A stretch of 64,000 nt of DNA from 2-01-FULL-49-22 sp036507655. Lineage in GTDB: Bacteria > Patescibacteriota > Saccharimonadia > Saccharimonadales > UBA10212. The stretch lies in NCBI GenBank assembly GCA_036507655.1, contig DATCIS010000019.1, forward strand, positions 12,827 through 76,826. The letters run 5' to 3'. Below the pieces are notes generated by a model, which worked only from the letters and a program-made list of their open reading frames with translations, searched no databases and was not told where the DNA came from. The translations under genes and the position numbers were made by a program. Positions 56,432-64,000 of this stretch are shown piece after piece. The number at the start of each line of letters is the position of its first letter. The first letter of the stretch is position 1.

Positions 56432-56983
56432 TTGGTTTTGACGATTAGCGTGCCGCTACAATTTGCTCAAGCAGAAGAATCCGCTAGCGGAATCGGTGCT
56501 TTTAATATCAACTTCAAGTCTTTTCTATTCCAGTTGGCAACTTTCGTAATCGTCCTTCTGGTATTGCGGCGTTGGGTATTCCCTAAATTGACTGCCATCA
56601 TCGAGGCCAGGCGTAAAACGCTCGAGGAGAGCTTAGTTAAGGCAAAAGAGACAGATGAAGCACTAGCGAGGGCCGAGGAAAAGGCTGGGCAGATTATTAA
56701 ATCTGCTCGCGAACAAGCGGATAAGGCCTTGGCTGATGCTCAAATCCAAGCCAAAGAGATAGCCGCTAAGGCTGAAGCAGCCACCGATGCTCAAGCCAAG
56801 CGCCTGATAGACGAGGCTAAGGAACGACTGGGCCACGAGCACCTAAAACTTCGGGAGCAGCTTAAGGCTGAATTAACGGATATGGTTATAATGTCGACCG
56901 AGAAAGTCCTGCGCCAAAAAATCAACCAGGCAGAAGACCGTCGTTTAGTTGAATCCACTGTCAAGGAGCTGGTCAATGATTAG
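56432..56983 (+). CDS. atpF: F-type ATP synthase subunit b, 183 aa
   Basis: Peripheral stalk. N-terminal region before one membrane helix (FKSFLFQLATFVIVLLVLRRWVFPKL, about 28-53), then a long charged helix (EARRKTLEESLVKAKETDEALARAEEKAGQIIKSAREQADKAL) forming the right-handed coiled coil. The start is TTG at 56432: AAGGAG lies five bases upstream, and no ATG fits. It ends in a four-base-scale overlap with atpH. Confidence 0.93.
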   Translation: MVLTISVPLQFAQAEESASGIGAFNINFKSFLFQLATFVIVLLVLRRWVFPKLTAIIEARRKTLEESLVKAKETDEALARAEEKAGQIIKSAREQADKALADAQIQAKEIAAKAEAATDAQAKRLIDEAKERLGHEHLKLREQLKAELTDMVIMSTEKVLRQKINQAEDRRLVESTVKELVND

Positions 56984-57368
56984 TTTGTCCCGGCGGCGCT
57001 TAGCCCAATACGCGGTTGATGAAATACTCGCTGAGCTTCCGGCAGCTGATTTATCGGCTCGCCTGGCAGCGGCTTTAATAGCGACCAACCGGCGCAATGA
57101 AATTGATTTATTACTATCAGACATTGACCAGGAGTTGGAAGAGCGCCGATTGCTGGTCAGAGCCCATCTGACAAGTGCCTACTGGCTATCAGAAAAGCTG
57201 AAGCACGAGCTCATGACACAGCTTAAGAAGATGACACAAACCCAGGAAGTGGTTTTACGAGAAGAGGTCGATAAATCCGTCATCGGCGGAATCAGGGTTG
57301 AGACGGCGACCCGCAGCTGGGATATGACGATAAGGCGGACGCTGAACAAGCTTAAGGAGGCCGCCTAG
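56976..57368 (+). CDS. atpH: F-type ATP synthase subunit delta, 130 aa
   Basis: Connects the stalk to F1. The N-terminal helical part (SLSRRRLAQYAVDEILAELPAADLSARLAAALIATNRR) and C-terminal TQEVVLREEVDKSVIGGIRVETATRSWDMTIRRTLNKLKEA, with the GGxxVxxxxxxxDxSxxxxLxxL pattern, identify it. At 130 residues it is shorter than the usual 175-180; the N-terminal domain is reduced. The ATG overlaps the atpF end and has AAGGAG seven bases upstream. Confidence 0.9.
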   Translation: MISLSRRRLAQYAVDEILAELPAADLSARLAAALIATNRRNEIDLLLSDIDQELEERRLLVRAHLTSAYWLSEKLKHELMTQLKKMTQTQEVVLREEVDKSVIGGIRVETATRSWDMTIRRTLNKLKEAA

Positions 57369-58973
57369 ATGTCAGGCGTCAAGTTCAATGTCAAAGACCT
57401 GGCTGAAGAGGTCCGGCGCTCGATTGCCAAACTCGAAGCTGCCGGTGATGAAAAAACGGCCGGTGTAGTGACGCGCGTGGGTGATGGTGTTGCCTGGATT
57501 TACGGTTTAGGCTCGTGTGGCTACGCCGAAATGCTGGAAATCGAAGGCTCAAAGGGCCCAGTTTCAGCCTTTGCCTTGAACCTACTGGAAGATGAGATTG
57601 GGGCAGTACTTCTTGGTGAGGATGTAGGAGTTAAGGCTGGCAATCGTGTTAAACAGACCGGCCAGATTTTGTCAGTTCCGATTGGGCCGGAGCTCGTCGG
57701 CCGAGTCATTGACCCGCTTGGTCGACCGCTAGACGGCAAAGGACCGGTTGAGGCCAAGCAGCATGGCGAAATCGAAAAAATCGCACCCAATGTACTGGCC
57801 CGGCGGAGCGTTTACCAATCTGTGCCCACAGGAATTACGGCTATTGACGCCATGGTGCCGATTGGCCGCGGGCAACGAGAGCTTATCTTGGGCGACCGCC
57901 AGACCGGTAAAACCGCTATAGCTGTGGATACTATGATTAACCAGGCGCGCCAAAAGACAGGCATTATTAATATTTACGTAGCTATCTCTCAAAAAAGAGC
58001 TAAAATCGCCCGGTTGATTGATCGGCTGCGCCGCGAGGGCGTGATGGAAACAAGCGTTATTGTTGTCACTTCAGCAGCCGACCCGGCGCCGCTGCAATAT
58101 CTGGCACCGTATGCCGGCAGCGCCATCGGTGAATGGTTCCGTGACAACAAACAACACGCTCTGATTATCTACGATGATCTTTCCAAGCACGCCGTGGCTT
58201 ATCGCCAGATGTCATTGCTACTGCGTCGTCCACCGGGGCGCGAAGCTTACCCGGGTGACGTTTTCTATCTGCATTCACGGCTGCTTGAGCGAGCCGCCAA
58301 GCTGTCTGATGAGCTGGGTGGCGGCTCGCTGACCGCCCTACCGATCATCGAGACCCAGGCCGGCGATGTCAGCGCCTATATTCCTACCAATGTGATTTCG
58401 ATTACTGATGGCCAAATCTATCTGGAATCGGACCTGTTCTATCAGGGTATCAGACCGGCGATTTCAGTCGGCCTGTCAGTCTCGCGCGTCGGCGGAAACG
58501 CCCAGCCGCCAGCCATCAAAGAGGTGGCCGGCCGGCTGCGTCTGGATTTGGCCCAGTACCGCGAACTGGCAGCTTTTTCGCAGTTCGCCACTGACTTGGA
58601 CACCGAGACCCAAGCCCGGCTTAGCCGCGGCCGCCTGCTGACGGAAATTTTGAAGCAGCCGCAATACTCGCCGCTGCCCGTCTGGCAGCAAACCACTAGC
58701 ATCTATGCTGCTACAGAAGGTGCGTTCGACGGTATACCGATCGAGAACGTCAAGACCGCTCAAAACGCTCTGCTGCGGGAACTGGAGCAAAAGCATGCTA
58801 AGCTCGCAGATGAATTACAAAAGGGCGAGAAAGCTGGCGACGAGATGAAAAAGGCCATTCTACAAGCTGCCCAAACTGTTGCTGGCCAGTATAAGACGAA
58901 CCCGGCTGCCGATAAAAGTACGGAAAACGGTAAACGGCAAACGGTTAACCGAGTGACTGGAGGGAGCATCTAA
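57369..58973 (+). CDS. atpA: F-type ATP synthase subunit alpha, 534 aa
   Basis: Non-catalytic nucleotide-binding F1 subunit. N-terminal barrel VTRVGDGVAWIYGLGSCGYAEMLEI, P-loop GDRQTGKTAIAVDTMINQ at about 170, and LTALPIIETQAGDVSAYIPTNVISITDGQIYLESDLFYQGIRPAISVGLSVSRVGG. Compared with the usual 500-510 it has a C-terminal tail of about 30 polar residues (TNPAADKSTENGKRQTVNRV). AAGGAGG precedes the ATG; the stop overlaps the atpG start (TAATG). Confidence 0.97.
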   Translation: MSGVKFNVKDLAEEVRRSIAKLEAAGDEKTAGVVTRVGDGVAWIYGLGSCGYAEMLEIEGSKGPVSAFALNLLEDEIGAVLLGEDVGVKAGNRVKQTGQILSVPIGPELVGRVIDPLGRPLDGKGPVEAKQHGEIEKIAPNVLARRSVYQSVPTGITAIDAMVPIGRGQRELILGDRQTGKTAIAVDTMINQARQKTGIINIYVAISQKRAKIARLIDRLRREGVMETSVIVVTSAADPAPLQYLAPYAGSAIGEWFRDNKQHALIIYDDLSKHAVAYRQMSLLLRRPPGREAYPGDVFYLHSRLLERAAKLSDELGGGSLTALPIIETQAGDVSAYIPTNVISITDGQIYLESDLFYQGIRPAISVGLSVSRVGGNAQPPAIKEVAGRLRLDLAQYRELAAFSQFATDLDTETQARLSRGRLLTEILKQPQYSPLPVWQQTTSIYAATEGAFDGIPIENVKTAQNALLRELEQKHAKLADELQKGEKAGDEMKKAILQAAQTVAGQYKTNPAADKSTENGKRQTVNRVTGGSI

Positions 58974-59863
58974 TGGCTTCAACGCAGCTTCTTAAGCGCC
59001 GGATTCGCTCAATTGGCAACACTAAGCAAATTACCAAAGCTATGGAGCTAGTGGCCGCGGCCAGAATGCGCCGGATCGTGGAGGCCGCTCAAAAATCTGG
59101 CATTTATGCTGACGCGGCCGCAGCCATACTGCGGCGCTTAAGCCAGACTCCCGAGGCCGCGCAACACCCCTACTTCAGCCCGCCAGATAGTAAAGCTAAG
59201 CTCTATGTTATTTTCAATAGCGATAGAGGTTTAGCCGGTGCCTATAACGCCAATGTTTTCAACGCCGCGGCAAGGGCCTTTGCCGAAGACAACCGAGCCG
59301 GGATAACCCCGCTGGTTGTGGCCTTTGGCCGCAAAGGAGCACGACACTTCTCACGTGGCAGCAACATCGAGCTGCTCGGCGCTTACGACAATATTGAGGA
59401 TGACCCCGATATTAATGTTTTTGCCCCAGTTCTTGAGACCATCACCGAGGGTATGGAGCAGGCCCAATTCAGTTCAGTCAGTCTTATATTCACCGAATCA
59501 ATTTCCACCATGGTTCAACAGGTCCGCACGATTCCGCTATTGCCTGTTGCTCCTGAACCAAAGTCCGAAGAGCCGGCCGAAGCTGATGTTAAAAAGCCGG
59601 CTGAATTCGCTTACGAACTCGAGCCCGATGGTAAAGCTGTTTTGGATGCTGCGCTGCGATTGTATTTTGAGTCGGCGTTGCGCCGCGCCCGCGTAGAAGC
59701 CGCCGCGTCCGAGCATGCCATGAGAATGATATCGATGGGCAATGCCAACCGTAATGCAACTGATTTGATTGATGTACTAACCTTAGAGTTAAATGCCACC
59801 CGCCAGGCGGCCATTACCCAAGAAGTCGCTGAAATTATCGGCGGCACCGAAGCTGTTACATAG
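58973..59863 (+). CDS. atpG: F-type ATP synthase subunit gamma, 296 aa
   Basis: Central shaft of F1. N terminus LKRRIRSIGNTKQITKAMELVAAARMRR and C terminus ASEHAMRMISMGNANRNATDLIDVLTLELNATRQAAITQEVAEIIGGTEAV are the coiled-coil signatures. The Rossmann-like middle (KLYVIFNSDRGLAGAYNANVF) is normal. A Pro/Glu/Lys-rich insertion of about 25 residues (PVAPEPKSEEPAEADVKKPA) lies at about residues 197-220. The ATG overlaps the atpA stop. Confidence 0.95.
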   Translation: MASTQLLKRRIRSIGNTKQITKAMELVAAARMRRIVEAAQKSGIYADAAAAILRRLSQTPEAAQHPYFSPPDSKAKLYVIFNSDRGLAGAYNANVFNAAARAFAEDNRAGITPLVVAFGRKGARHFSRGSNIELLGAYDNIEDDPDINVFAPVLETITEGMEQAQFSSVSLIFTESISTMVQQVRTIPLLPVAPEPKSEEPAEADVKKPAEFAYELEPDGKAVLDAALRLYFESALRRARVEAAASEHAMRMISMGNANRNATDLIDVLTLELNATRQAAITQEVAEIIGGTEAVT

Positions 59864-59876
59864 AAAGGAGCATCTT

Positions 59877-61256
59877 TTGCCGACAACCACCAAGACGCAA
59901 GGAAAAATCACCCAAATCGTAGGCGTGGTAGCCGATATTGAATTCGAGAACTACCTGCCGTCTATTTACAGCGCCCTGGAAGTTGAACATAGTGGTAAAA
60001 AACTGGTCCTTGAGGTTGCCCAGCATTTGAGCCAGAGTTCGGTACGAGCCGTAGCCATGGGCCCGACAGATGGTCTAGCCCGGGGGGCAGTTGCAACCGA
60101 TACCGGTGGGCCGATTTCAGTGCCTGTGGGAGATGAAACGCTGGGCAGAATTTTTAATGTCATCGGCCAGCCGATTGACAATCAGCCAGCGCCAAAAGGC
60201 GATCGTCTGCCAATCCATGCCCAACCGCCGTCATTGGAAGACCAGAGCACCAAGACTGAACTGCTTGAAACTGGCATTAAAGTTATCGACTTAATATGCC
60301 CGATTGTCAAGGGTGGTAAGGTAGGCCTCTTCGGTGGCGCCGGCGTCGGCAAAACGGTCTTTATCCAGGAACTTATTAACAACATCGCTAAATTCCATAA
60401 AGGTAAGTCGGTATTCGCCGGCGTCGGCGAGCGTAGCCGTGAAGGCAATGATCTTTATATCGAAATGAAGGAAGCTGGCGTGTTAAAAAATACGACGTTA
60501 GTCTTTGGCCAGATGAATGAGCCGCCGGGAGCTCGCCTGCGGGTCGGTTTAACCGGTCTGACAATCGCTGAAAGCTTCCGCGATCAAGGAGCAGACGTTC
60601 TGCTTTTCGTTGATAACATCTTTCGATTCACCCAGGCTGGCTCCGAGGTCTCGGCCCTACTCGGCCGAATGCCAAGTGCTGTCGGATACCAACCCAACTT
60701 AGCTACCGAGATGGGCGCCATGCAGGAACGAATAACTTCAACCAAAAAAGGTTCGGTTACTTCAGTCCAGGCAGTGTACGTGCCGGCTGATGACTTCACC
60801 GACCCGGCGCCGGCTACCACTTTCGCTCACTTGGACTCAACGGTCGTCTTAAGCCGCTCATTGACGGAGCTTGGACTTTATCCGGCCGTCGACCCTCTGG
60901 AATCGACATCGACTGTACTCGACCCGGAAGTCGTCGGGCAGGAACACTACAATGTCGCCCGTGAAGTCCAGCGTATCTTACAACGCTACAAAGACCTACA
61001 GGACATCATCGCCATCTTGGGCATGGAAGAGCTAAGCGACGAAGACAAACAACTAGTGGCCCGAGCGCGGCGCATCCAGCGCTTCCTCACGCAGCCGATG
61101 TTCGTAGCCGAAGCCTTTACTGGCTCTAAGGGCGCTTATGTTCCCCTAGCTGAGACTATCAAAGGCTTTCGTGAAATATTAGACGGCAAGCATGATCCTA
61201 AAGCCGAACAAGCCTTTTATATGAAGGGGAAGATTGAAGAAGTCGGAGAGAAATAA
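59877..61256 (+). CDS. atpD: F-type ATP synthase subunit beta, 459 aa
   Basis: Catalytic F1 subunit. P-loop FGGAGVGKTVFIQELI, GERSREGNDLYIEMKEAG with the catalytic Glu, LLFVDNIFRFTQAGSEVSALLGRMPSAVGYQPNLATEMG, and the DELSEED-like EELSDEDK. Length is standard. The start is TTG at 59877 (LPTTTKTQG): GGAG of TAGAAAGGAG lies six bases upstream, while an ATG at 59793 would start inside atpG. Confidence 0.97.
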   Translation: MPTTTKTQGKITQIVGVVADIEFENYLPSIYSALEVEHSGKKLVLEVAQHLSQSSVRAVAMGPTDGLARGAVATDTGGPISVPVGDETLGRIFNVIGQPIDNQPAPKGDRLPIHAQPPSLEDQSTKTELLETGIKVIDLICPIVKGGKVGLFGGAGVGKTVFIQELINNIAKFHKGKSVFAGVGERSREGNDLYIEMKEAGVLKNTTLVFGQMNEPPGARLRVGLTGLTIAESFRDQGADVLLFVDNIFRFTQAGSEVSALLGRMPSAVGYQPNLATEMGAMQERITSTKKGSVTSVQAVYVPADDFTDPAPATTFAHLDSTVVLSRSLTELGLYPAVDPLESTSTVLDPEVVGQEHYNVAREVQRILQRYKDLQDIIAILGMEELSDEDKQLVARARRIQRFLTQPMFVAEAFTGSKGAYVPLAETIKGFREILDGKHDPKAEQAFYMKGKIEEVGEK

Positions 61257-61684
61257 TGGCTATCCATTTCCAACTGGTTTCGGCTACCGGCGTCAAGTTT
61301 GACGACGAAGCATATGAGGTACTAGTGCCGACAAAAGACGGCCAAATTGCGGTCTTTGAAGACCATATGCCGCTGCTATCTGCTGGAATGCCTGGCGTTC
61401 TAAGCATCCGCAAACAAGCCAGTGATGTTGACCGGGAAATGGAGCATTTTGCCGTTTACGGCGGCGTATTGGAAGTTGACGGCAAAAATGCCCGCTTTGT
61501 GACTGAAGATGTAACCGCGGCCGACGAAGTTAGTGAGCAAGAAGCCCATGAGGCGCTGGCTAGAGCGCGAAGACTGGTTGAGGCAGCTGGCAACAGACAG
61601 GCCTTGCACGAGGCTCAAACCGTCTTACACCACCAGAGTGCCAAGCTCCATCTAGCCCAGTTGAAACGTCGCCACCACCACTAG
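61256..61684 (+). CDS. atpC: F-type ATP synthase subunit epsilon, 142 aa
   Basis: Regulatory subunit on the central stalk. N-terminal beta sandwich: YEVLVPTKDGQIAVFEDHMPLLSAGMPGVLSIRK and FAVYGGVLEVDGKNARFVTEDVTAADEV. The C-terminal two-helix domain is present, with EQEAHEALARARRLVEAAG and a Leu/His/Arg-rich end. ATG overlaps the atpD stop (TAATG). It ends the operon; no T-run terminator was found before the convergent cupin gene nine bases on. Confidence 0.94.
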   Translation: MAIHFQLVSATGVKFDDEAYEVLVPTKDGQIAVFEDHMPLLSAGMPGVLSIRKQASDVDREMEHFAVYGGVLEVDGKNARFVTEDVTAADEVSEQEAHEALARARRLVEAAGNRQALHEAQTVLHHQSAKLHLAQLKRRHHH

Positions 61685-61693
61685 TGATTCTTC

Positions 61694-62110
61694 TTAACGT
61701 TTTTGTTTGGCGAGCGGAGAGGCTTTCCAGAAAACTTTGATGAGATTAGAGTCGTCGTGGGCGATCCGGCGCGAAATCGCCCACATCTCGACCGGTTTAT
61801 CACCTTCATTGCGGTGTGAACGTGGAGTTTTGGGTGCAACACGAACAGCCGAACCAGCAGGTATTTTTACGATATCATCGCCAAAACGCATGGTCAGCGT
61901 ACCTTTAGTTATCAGGTACAATTCTTCAAGTTCATCGTGAAAATGCCCTGTACCCTGCTCAAAATCGGAGTGTGGCGGAATACGCAGTAAAGTTACAGCA
62001 AGTTGTTCAGCCTTTAAAGCTTCTTTAAGTGGCCGGAATTCTCCCGGCACGTCGGTACCTTTATACACGTCAGGTACGTCATCGGCTTTTATGATTGCAT
62101 AATCGCTCAT
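61694..62110 (-). CDS. Small cupin-domain protein, 138 aa
   Basis: Single beta-barrel cupin. Motif 1: GTGHFHDELEELYLITKGTLTMRFGDD, with two His and Glu as metal ligands; motif 2: PAGSAVRVAPKTPRSHRNEGDKPVEMWAIS, with His. No catalytic domain besides the barrel, so it may bind a small molecule or act as an isomerase or epimerase-like protein; the function cannot be told. The ATG at 62110 has AGGAGG six bases upstream; the ATG 12 codons earlier would overlap the ribosome site. Confidence 0.9.
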   Translation of the reverse strand: MSDYAIIKADDVPDVYKGTDVPGEFRPLKEALKAEQLAVTLLRIPPHSDFEQGTGHFHDELEELYLITKGTLTMRFGDDIVKIPAGSAVRVAPKTPRSHRNEGDKPVEMWAISRRIAHDDSNLIKVFWKASPLAKQKR

Positions 62111-62208
62111 ATATTCCTCCTGGTTCGTTGGCGGCCGAACCTTCATAATAAAATCTACTGGTTCCCGGGCTAAGTAAAGCTATATAAATAAACTGTCTGA
62201 GTAAAGAT

Positions 62209-64000
62209 TTACGGCGGCAAGATATATGCAAGGACGTTTCGCGTGCATGTCTCTGGGCGTGCATAATTGTTATTGATCCATCCGATATTAGTATCCCAGA
62301 AGTCTGTCAGAAAAGTAGTGCCATCCTGGTCTGGGCAAGTCCACTGATATAGCGGCACTGTGCCCGACACTTGGCTGGGGTAAACCCAAGCTACTTCATC
62401 TTCACGGGTCCAGGTGCGGTCATCCGCGAAATTTAATGGTTTGGTCTGGTTTGCATTAGTGCTAAAGAAGTGCTCTTCGTAAGTACATTTCCCCTTAAGG
62501 TCTCTAAAAGCTAGGTTATCGTAAAGCGGTACGGTGCCTGGGTAGGGGCTATTGTATGCCCCTCCAAACGTTTTATTGTAGATGTAGTTTGTCGGTGACA
62601 AGGTTTCAGCATCATCTACGGCACTCATATAGCCACGGCTGCCGCAGTCATTAATATTAAATTGTGACAATGGATTTATGATGTCTGAGGCCGGTGGCGG
62701 CACAAACACCCCGCCGCCGAAGTCATCCCAGCGGCTTGTCGGGTTGTTGATGGCCAGGCCGATGTAACCACCTCCAAGAATCGTGTCTGTGGCAGTGACG
62801 GCAAGCGACCATGAGCCCCCTTTGTACACCCAGCCTTCGATTCGATTGCCAATGCGCCTCGCAAGAAGCTTGTCGCCAGTTTCGATTTCTACGAAGGCCG
62901 AATTCAGGAACTCGTTGTATCCGTTGTTAATGATTCTGCTGATGCGCAGCTCGTCAGTACCGCTACGGGCGATCCATTCTAGATAGAAGCCATCCCAAGA
63001 GGCGCACTGGATGGGACAAACCTCGCGGATGTTGAATAGCAACGTGATTGAATGATTTTCCACCGTAGGCTTTGACGCAACAGTAGCGTACACCTCAACA
63101 TCACCAGGGATGTTCACGGGGCGATAGCTGAGGTGCTGGTATTTATCAGGGTTGGACCGGCCGGCCTGGAATGAAAGGACCCCCAGAAAGTCGTAGCAGG
63201 TGAGGCAGCGGGGGTCATTTGGTGCCCATTGCCCGTTCTGGGATAACGGGTACTCATCAGGCCGGTTGAAGTCGTCGAGTATCGGTGTTGTCGGGCCGGC
63301 TGCTCTGGGTGCTGGAGCAACTCCTGAATTTGACGGAGGTGCTGATTCGCCAGTGCCAATTGGGGGCTTAGTAAAGGTTACACTTACTTGGCTATAAAAA
63401 TCGGTCTTGGTAATAAATTTTATGACTACTCCTGCCGCAGCGTCAGTAAATGTATCTGTAGCGCCGCCGGCTTTAGTCGTAATTGGGGCTGCTAGCCAAG
63501 CATTCTTAACCGCTGGGTCAGCTTTGAGTAGCAAAGTTGTATTGTCGGCTGTTTGGCCAAGCCGGATGCTTACTCCGCGGACTACTTCGCCATTTGGATA
63601 TAGGGTTTTGTTGAGGAATTCGGCATCAAAGCCAACAGCCCGGCGGGTTTCTAGGTAGTAAAATTGGTTGGTATCACGGCGCGGAAAACGGATAGCCTGG
63701 GGTTTGGCGCTGCTGACTTCATTACGATAGATTTTATAGGTTCCGGATTGGGTAATATCCTGGATGTTAGAGCTATATAACCAGCCTAGATGTTCTTTGT
63801 GGATAATATTATAGTGGATTGGCACACTGGTGTTGTCTCCGACTGAGTCAAATTTGTCGGCGTATTCTACCTCAGCGCAGGTTGTGCTAATTTGGACCTT
63901 CTTACCCTTCAGCTTGCAATCGTAACCGTTAGCATGCTGCAGACCAAAATTATGACCTATCTCATGGGAGAAGCTATAGGCATCGATCGCAGTTGCGCCA
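62209..64000 (-). CDS. Secreted M11/gametolysin-type zinc metalloprotease, C-terminal part (5' end outside window)
   Basis: The frame is open to the window edge. It begins with the active site: SFSHEIGHNFGLQHANGYDC (HExxHxxGxxH), followed by the Met-turn region and a beta-rich domain. From about residue 260 there is a concanavalin-like lectin/glucanase region (LDDFNRPDEY, WDGFYLEWIARSG, GGGYIGLAINNPTSRWDDFGG). The last 150 residues hold paired GTVPLY and EEHFFSTN motifs and several Cys (NDCGSRGY, GKCTYEEHF, WTCPDQDG), resembling DUF5648-like surface modules. Likely a cell-surface or secreted protease acting on a host or neighbour. Confidence 0.85.
   Translation of the reverse strand, partial: GATAIDAYSFSHEIGHNFGLQHANGYDCKLKGKKVQISTTCAEVEYADKFDSVGDNTSVPIHYNIIHKEHLGWLYSSNIQDITQSGTYKIYRNEVSSAKPQAIRFPRRDTNQFYYLETRRAVGFDAEFLNKTLYPNGEVVRGVSIRLGQTADNTTLLLKADPAVKNAWLAAPITTKAGGATDTFTDAAAGVVIKFITKTDFYSQVSVTFTKPPIGTGESAPPSNSGVAPAPRAAGPTTPILDDFNRPDEYPLSQNGQWAPNDPRCLTCYDFLGVLSFQAGRSNPDKYQHLSYRPVNIPGDVEVYATVASKPTVENHSITLLFNIREVCPIQCASWDGFYLEWIARSGTDELRISRIINNGYNEFLNSAFVEIETGDKLLARRIGNRIEGWVYKGGSWSLAVTATDTILGGGYIGLAINNPTSRWDDFGGGVFVPPPASDIINPLSQFNINDCGSRGYMSAVDDAETLSPTNYIYNKTFGGAYNSPYPGTVPLYDNLAFRDLKGKCTYEEHFFSTNANQTKPLNFADDRTWTREDEVAWVYPSQVSGTVPLYQWTCPDQDGTTFLTDFWDTNIGWINNNYARPETCTRNVLAYILPP

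Noticed and set aside
1..64000. CRISPR arrays, insertion sequences, rRNA genes
   Set aside because: No regularly spaced repeats of spacer size, no transposase motifs with terminal repeats, and no rRNA-like conserved words were seen.

Overview
The window looks like a chromosomal segment of a Candidate Phyla Radiation bacterium, most likely Candidatus Saccharibacteria (TM7). This is an inference from gene content and style, not from a marker tree. Genes are densely packed, often with 1-10 base overlaps, and many have lineage-style low-complexity tails. There is a complete F-type ATP synthase operon beside a few redox proteins, there are no outer-membrane biogenesis genes, and UGA is used as a normal stop (pheS, gap), which argues against the UGA=Gly groups Gracilibacteria and Absconditabacteria. 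Both ends cut genes: clpC at the left and a secreted M11-type metalloprotease at the right.

Layout. 1-14 kb: clpC under a perfect CIRCE operator, nusA, an M29 aminopeptidase, yraN-rnhB, rplS, a pilus/secretion ATPase, a TrmH/SpoU methyltransferase interrupted by one in-frame stop, a membrane CAP protein and dnaE. 14-23 kb: two small membrane proteins, the amidotransferase genes gatC-gatA-(membrane ORF)-gatB, uvrB, a LOG-family protein, an unknown 350-residue protein and a PfkB sugar kinase. 23-29 kb: a carbon block on the minus strand (gap with a long extra tail, rpiB, rpe, split transketolase, class II aldolase) and pyrophosphatase. 29-35 kb: glycerophosphodiesterase, cupredoxin, thioredoxin reductase, glutaredoxin, FKBP and an RND transporter. 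35-43 kb: pheS, a 57-residue zinc-binding protein, pheT, a GH63-like hydrolase, rmuC, a ZIP transporter and a divergent Fur-family regulator. 43-50 kb: an MFS exporter, NDH-2, an NqrB/RnfD-like protein fused to a flavin reductase, ApbE, an FMN-binding protein carrying an ApbE attachment motif, and an ABC-2 exporter. 50-62 kb: zwf, a membrane-anchored double-AAA Clp-like ATPase, an HTH/homing-repeat protein, then atpB-E-F-H-A-G-D-C. 62-64 kb: a cupin and the metalloprotease.

How the genes work together. Sugar phosphates pass through zwf and the non-oxidative pentose phosphate enzymes into glyceraldehyde-3-phosphate oxidation. NDH-2 and the flavin module offer membrane electron transfer of unknown acceptor next to a proton-type ATP synthase. 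ClpC, the membrane Clp-like ATPase, thioredoxin and glutaredoxin proteins cover stress and redox quality control.

Less ordinary signals: (1) a 20-base palindromic word occurring three times inside unrelated genes (rnhB, pheT, apbE), always in the same codon phase and encoding the same hexapeptide; (2) four copies of a structured extragenic element whose first hairpin changes sequence but keeps pairing; (3) a perfect 38-bp palindrome made of three GTTATAAC octamers at 11-bp spacing; (4) many -10 boxes only 6-10 bases before start codons, implying widespread leaderless mRNAs, including a candidate 12-codon leader peptide abutting atpB; (5) an intergenic repeat present in frame inside gatA. No complete tRNA, rRNA, CRISPR array or insertion sequence was seen.
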